Shown: piece by piece, positions 62,024 through 64,000 of the stretch | How the letters are laid out: the number at the start of each line of letters is the position of its first letter | Position numbering within the stretch: position 1 is the first letter of the stretch | Assembly (NCBI RefSeq): GCF_009604385.1 | Contig: NZ_WEGJ01000018.1 | Coordinates: 1 to 64,000 of the forward strand | Length of the DNA stretch: 64,000 nucleotides | Reading direction: 5' to 3' | From: Streptomyces smaragdinus | GTDB taxonomy: Bacteria > Actinomycetota > Actinomycetes > Streptomycetales > Streptomycetaceae | Notes under the pieces: model-generated | Database searches by the model: none | What the model was told of the DNA's origin: nothing | The model's input: only the letters and a program-made list of their open reading frames with translations | Position numbers and translations under genes: made by a program

Positions 62024-64000
62024 GCCCACCGTCCGACGGCGCCGGCGACCTGGACGCGGGAGGTGCAGCCGAGGCGGCGCATGACCTGGCGGACGTGGTT
62101 GACCACCGTCCACTCCGACAGCTCCAGGCGGGCCGCGATCTGACGGTTCGTCATCCCCTCCGCGACGAGCAGCGCCACCTGCACCTGCCGCGGGGTGAGC
62201 TGCTGCGCGGCGGGGTCCGCGGTCACCGTGGCACCATGGCGGCGGGCAGGGGCGGGCGCCGACAGCGCCTCGGCCGCCGCGCCCCCGGGCGTCAGCCGGA
62301 CGCCCTCGGCCCACGCGGTGGCGTAGTCCGCCCACTCCAGCCGCGACCCCAGCGCGGTGCGCGCCTCCTCCGCCGCGGCCCGCCGCTCGTCCGGTACGAC
62401 GACACCCGGGCGGCGGCGCAGGGTGTCGGCGGCGGCCAGCAGGCGGACGGCGCGGGGGAGTTCGCCGGGCCGCACCCGCAGCATCAGCAGCGTGAACTCC
62501 TCCAGCGCGGCGGGCAGCTCGGTGCGTTCACCCGTCTCCTCGTAGCACCGCAGCGCCTCCCGCAGCAGCGCGTCGGCGAGCTCCGGCTCCTCGCCGTCGG
62601 CGGCCAGCCGCGCCCCGTACCGCAGCGCGGTCGCCAGCCCCCGCCGGTCGCCGGTCCGGCGCAGCGCCGCCACCGAGGCGTCCAGCAGCTCCCGCGCCTT
62701 GCGCCGGTTGCCCTCGTCCAGCCGCGTCACCTCCGCCAGCCGGGCCCGCGCCTGTGCTGCGTCCGCCACGGCGCCCAGCTGCTCCAGCGCGTGCAGCGCG
62801 GTCACCAGCACCGCCCGGGCGCCCGGCAGATCACCGGCGGCGAGCAGCGCGGCGCCCAGCCACGCGGACGTCAGGGCGTGCTGGCGCCGGTCGCCGGCGC
62901 CCTTGCTCAGGGCCAGCGCCCGCCGGTACCGGGCCACCGCCTCCTGCGGATCACCCAGCGCGGCGGCGAACGTCCCGGAGAGGGCGACCAACCGGCCCCG
63001 TACCGCCTCCGGCAGCGGGGCGCCGGGGCCCTCCGCCAGCTCGTCGCACCGGCGCAGCCCCGCCCGCAGCCGCCCGTGCGCCAGCCACGAAAGCCGGCAC
63101 CCCAGCAGCAGCCCGGCCGCCGCCTCCCGCTCGCCGCGCTCGCCCAGCCACGCCAGCGCGGCCTCCAGCTCGGCGCCCTCCGCGGCCAGCGCCCGCAGCC
63201 AGCGCGCCTGTTCGGTCCCGGCGAGCCCCCGCCCGGCCGCCGCGACCAGCTGCCGGCAGTACGCGGCGTGCCCGTCACGTACCTCGGCCGCCCGGCCCGC
63301 GCCGGCCGTACGGGCCCGGCAGTACGACCGCACCGGCTCGGGCACCGCGAGCCGCACGGCCTCCGCGTCCTGTCCGGTCACCGTCAGCAGCCCCCGGTCC
63401 AGCAGCTCCTCCACGGCCGCCGCCGGCGCGGGCGGTCGCATCCCGGGGGCGGGGGGCACGAGGGCGAAGCCCTCCTCGTACACCGCGAGTTCCTCCAGCG
63501 CGGACGTCAGTTCCGTACCGAGCCCCCGGCAGCTCCACTCGGCCAGCGCGACGAGGGACCGGTGGCGCTGCGGGGCGCCGGCCGGGCCGCCGGACAGCGC
63601 GGACGGATCGTGGCGCAGCCGGTCCAGCAGCGGCTGCGGCGGCAGCAGACGCAGCCGCTCGGCGGCCAGCTCCAGCGCCAGGGGCAGCCCCTCGAGCAGG
63701 ACGCACAGCCCCGCGACGGCGGCGGCGTTCTCGGCCGTGAGCGCGAACCCCGGATCGGCGTCCCGGGCCCGCCGCTCGAACAACGCGACGGAGGCGTAGG
63801 AGCGCAGCTCGTCGGGGTCGAGCGGTTCGCCCGTCACGCGCGGCACCGCCAACGGCCCGAGGGCGAGCAGCTGTTCCCCGCGCACCCGCAGGGGCTCCCG
63901 GGCGGTGGCGAGGACCACGAGGCCGTCCCGCTGCTCCAGCAGCCCGGCCACGCCCTCGGCGGCGGGAGCCCCGCCGTGCACGCGATCGTCGAGGACCAGC
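62020..64000 (-). CDS. LuxR-family regulator with NB-ARC/TPR-like region (5' end outside window)
   Basis: About 660 aa are visible; the frame stays open to the right edge, and the first residues visible (LVLDDRVHGG) look like a Walker B, so the ATPase start lies beyond 64000. Next come an NB-ARC-like segment (LVVLATAREPLRVRGEQLLALGPLAVP, then LEGLPLALELAAERLRLL), a long helical TPR-like region, and a C-terminal LuxR helix-turn-helix (QLTPRQVQVALLVAEGMTNRQIAARLELSEWTVVNHVRQVMRRLGCTSR). This resembles AfsR/GutR-type STAND regulators fused to LuxR output. It leads an operon with the AMP-ligase-like gene. I saw no TTA codon in it. Confidence 0.85.
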   Translation of the reverse strand, partial: LVLDDRVHGGAPAAEGVAGLLEQRDGLVVLATAREPLRVRGEQLLALGPLAVPRVTGEPLDPDELRSYASVALFERRARDADPGFALTAENAAAVAGLCVLLEGLPLALELAAERLRLLPPQPLLDRLRHDPSALSGGPAGAPQRHRSLVALAEWSCRGLGTELTSALEELAVYEEGFALVPPAPGMRPPAPAAAVEELLDRGLLTVTGQDAEAVRLAVPEPVRSYCRARTAGAGRAAEVRDGHAAYCRQLVAAAGRGLAGTEQARWLRALAAEGAELEAALAWLGERGEREAAAGLLLGCRLSWLAHGRLRAGLRRCDELAEGPGAPLPEAVRGRLVALSGTFAAALGDPQEAVARYRRALALSKGAGDRRQHALTSAWLGAALLAAGDLPGARAVLVTALHALEQLGAVADAAQARARLAEVTRLDEGNRRKARELLDASVAALRRTGDRRGLATALRYGARLAADGEEPELADALLREALRCYEETGERTELPAALEEFTLLMLRVRPGELPRAVRLLAAADTLRRRPGVVVPDERRAAAEEARTALGSRLEWADYATAWAEGVRLTPGGAAAEALSAPAPARRHGATVTADPAAQQLTPRQVQVALLVAEGMTNRQIAARLELSEWTVVNHVRQVMRRLGCTSRVQVAGAVGRWA

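Overview
The window is high-GC actinobacterial DNA, most likely Streptomyces. Third codon positions are almost always G or C, GTG starts are common, start/stop overlaps are frequent, large LuxR-family regulators are present, and the rare Leu codon TTA was seen only inside regulatory genes. Both ends cut through genes. No rRNA, tRNA, CRISPR array or transposase gene was seen.

Layout. 1-2349: end of a DUF2690-type membrane protein and a secreted S33 peptidase, probably outside the cluster. 2488-4286: a sensor kinase and response regulator pair. 4562-31073: three collinear modular type I polyketide synthases (PKS) with five extension modules, all with malonyl-type acyltransferases (ATs), ending in a thioesterase. 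31070-41897: machinery for a beta-amino-acid starter unit resembling macrolactam pathways of the vicenistatin/incednine type. It has two standalone adenylation enzymes, a KamA-family radical SAM aminomutase, a PLP aminotransferase-fold enzyme, a free acyl carrier protein (ACP) and a VinK-like lone acyltransferase, together with an MFS exporter and a secreted PQQ-type beta-propeller protein. 42038-52907: one tightly coupled operon of fatty acyl-AMP ligase, acyl-CoA dehydrogenase-like enzyme, ACP, a KS-AT-ACP synthase without reductive domains, a KASIII homologue, an FkbH-like glyceryl-ACP synthase, a second ACP and a Sfp-type phosphopantetheinyl transferase (PPTase). This gene set matches acyl-tetronate (RK-682/agglomerin-like) biosynthesis. 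52978-59125: a LuxR-type regulator, a small exported peptide, a second PPTase divergent from a metallophosphoesterase, and a LAL-type regulator. 59342-64000: a degenerate polyprenyl-synthase-like protein, a degenerate AMP-ligase-like protein and an incomplete ATPase/TPR/LuxR regulator.

How the genes may work together (inference). An acidic amino acid is converted to its beta isomer by the aminomutase, adenylated by the 37.8 kb enzyme and loaded on the 37.4 kb ACP. It may then be capped by the 31.1 kb adenylation enzyme and moved to the PKS by the VinK-like transferase. Five malonyl extensions on a beta-amino acid would give a 14-membered macrolactam, but no loading module is visible and all three PKS proteins carry N-terminal docking helices, so an upstream PKS protein may lie outside the window. 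The 42-53 kb operon would activate and desaturate a fatty acid, extend it once to a beta-ketoacyl chain, and join it to glyceryl-ACP to close a tetronate ring. Whether these are two neighbouring clusters or one hybrid pathway cannot be settled from sequence. The response regulator, the LuxR regulator and the LAL regulator each contain one TTA codon, which suggests developmental (bldA) control.
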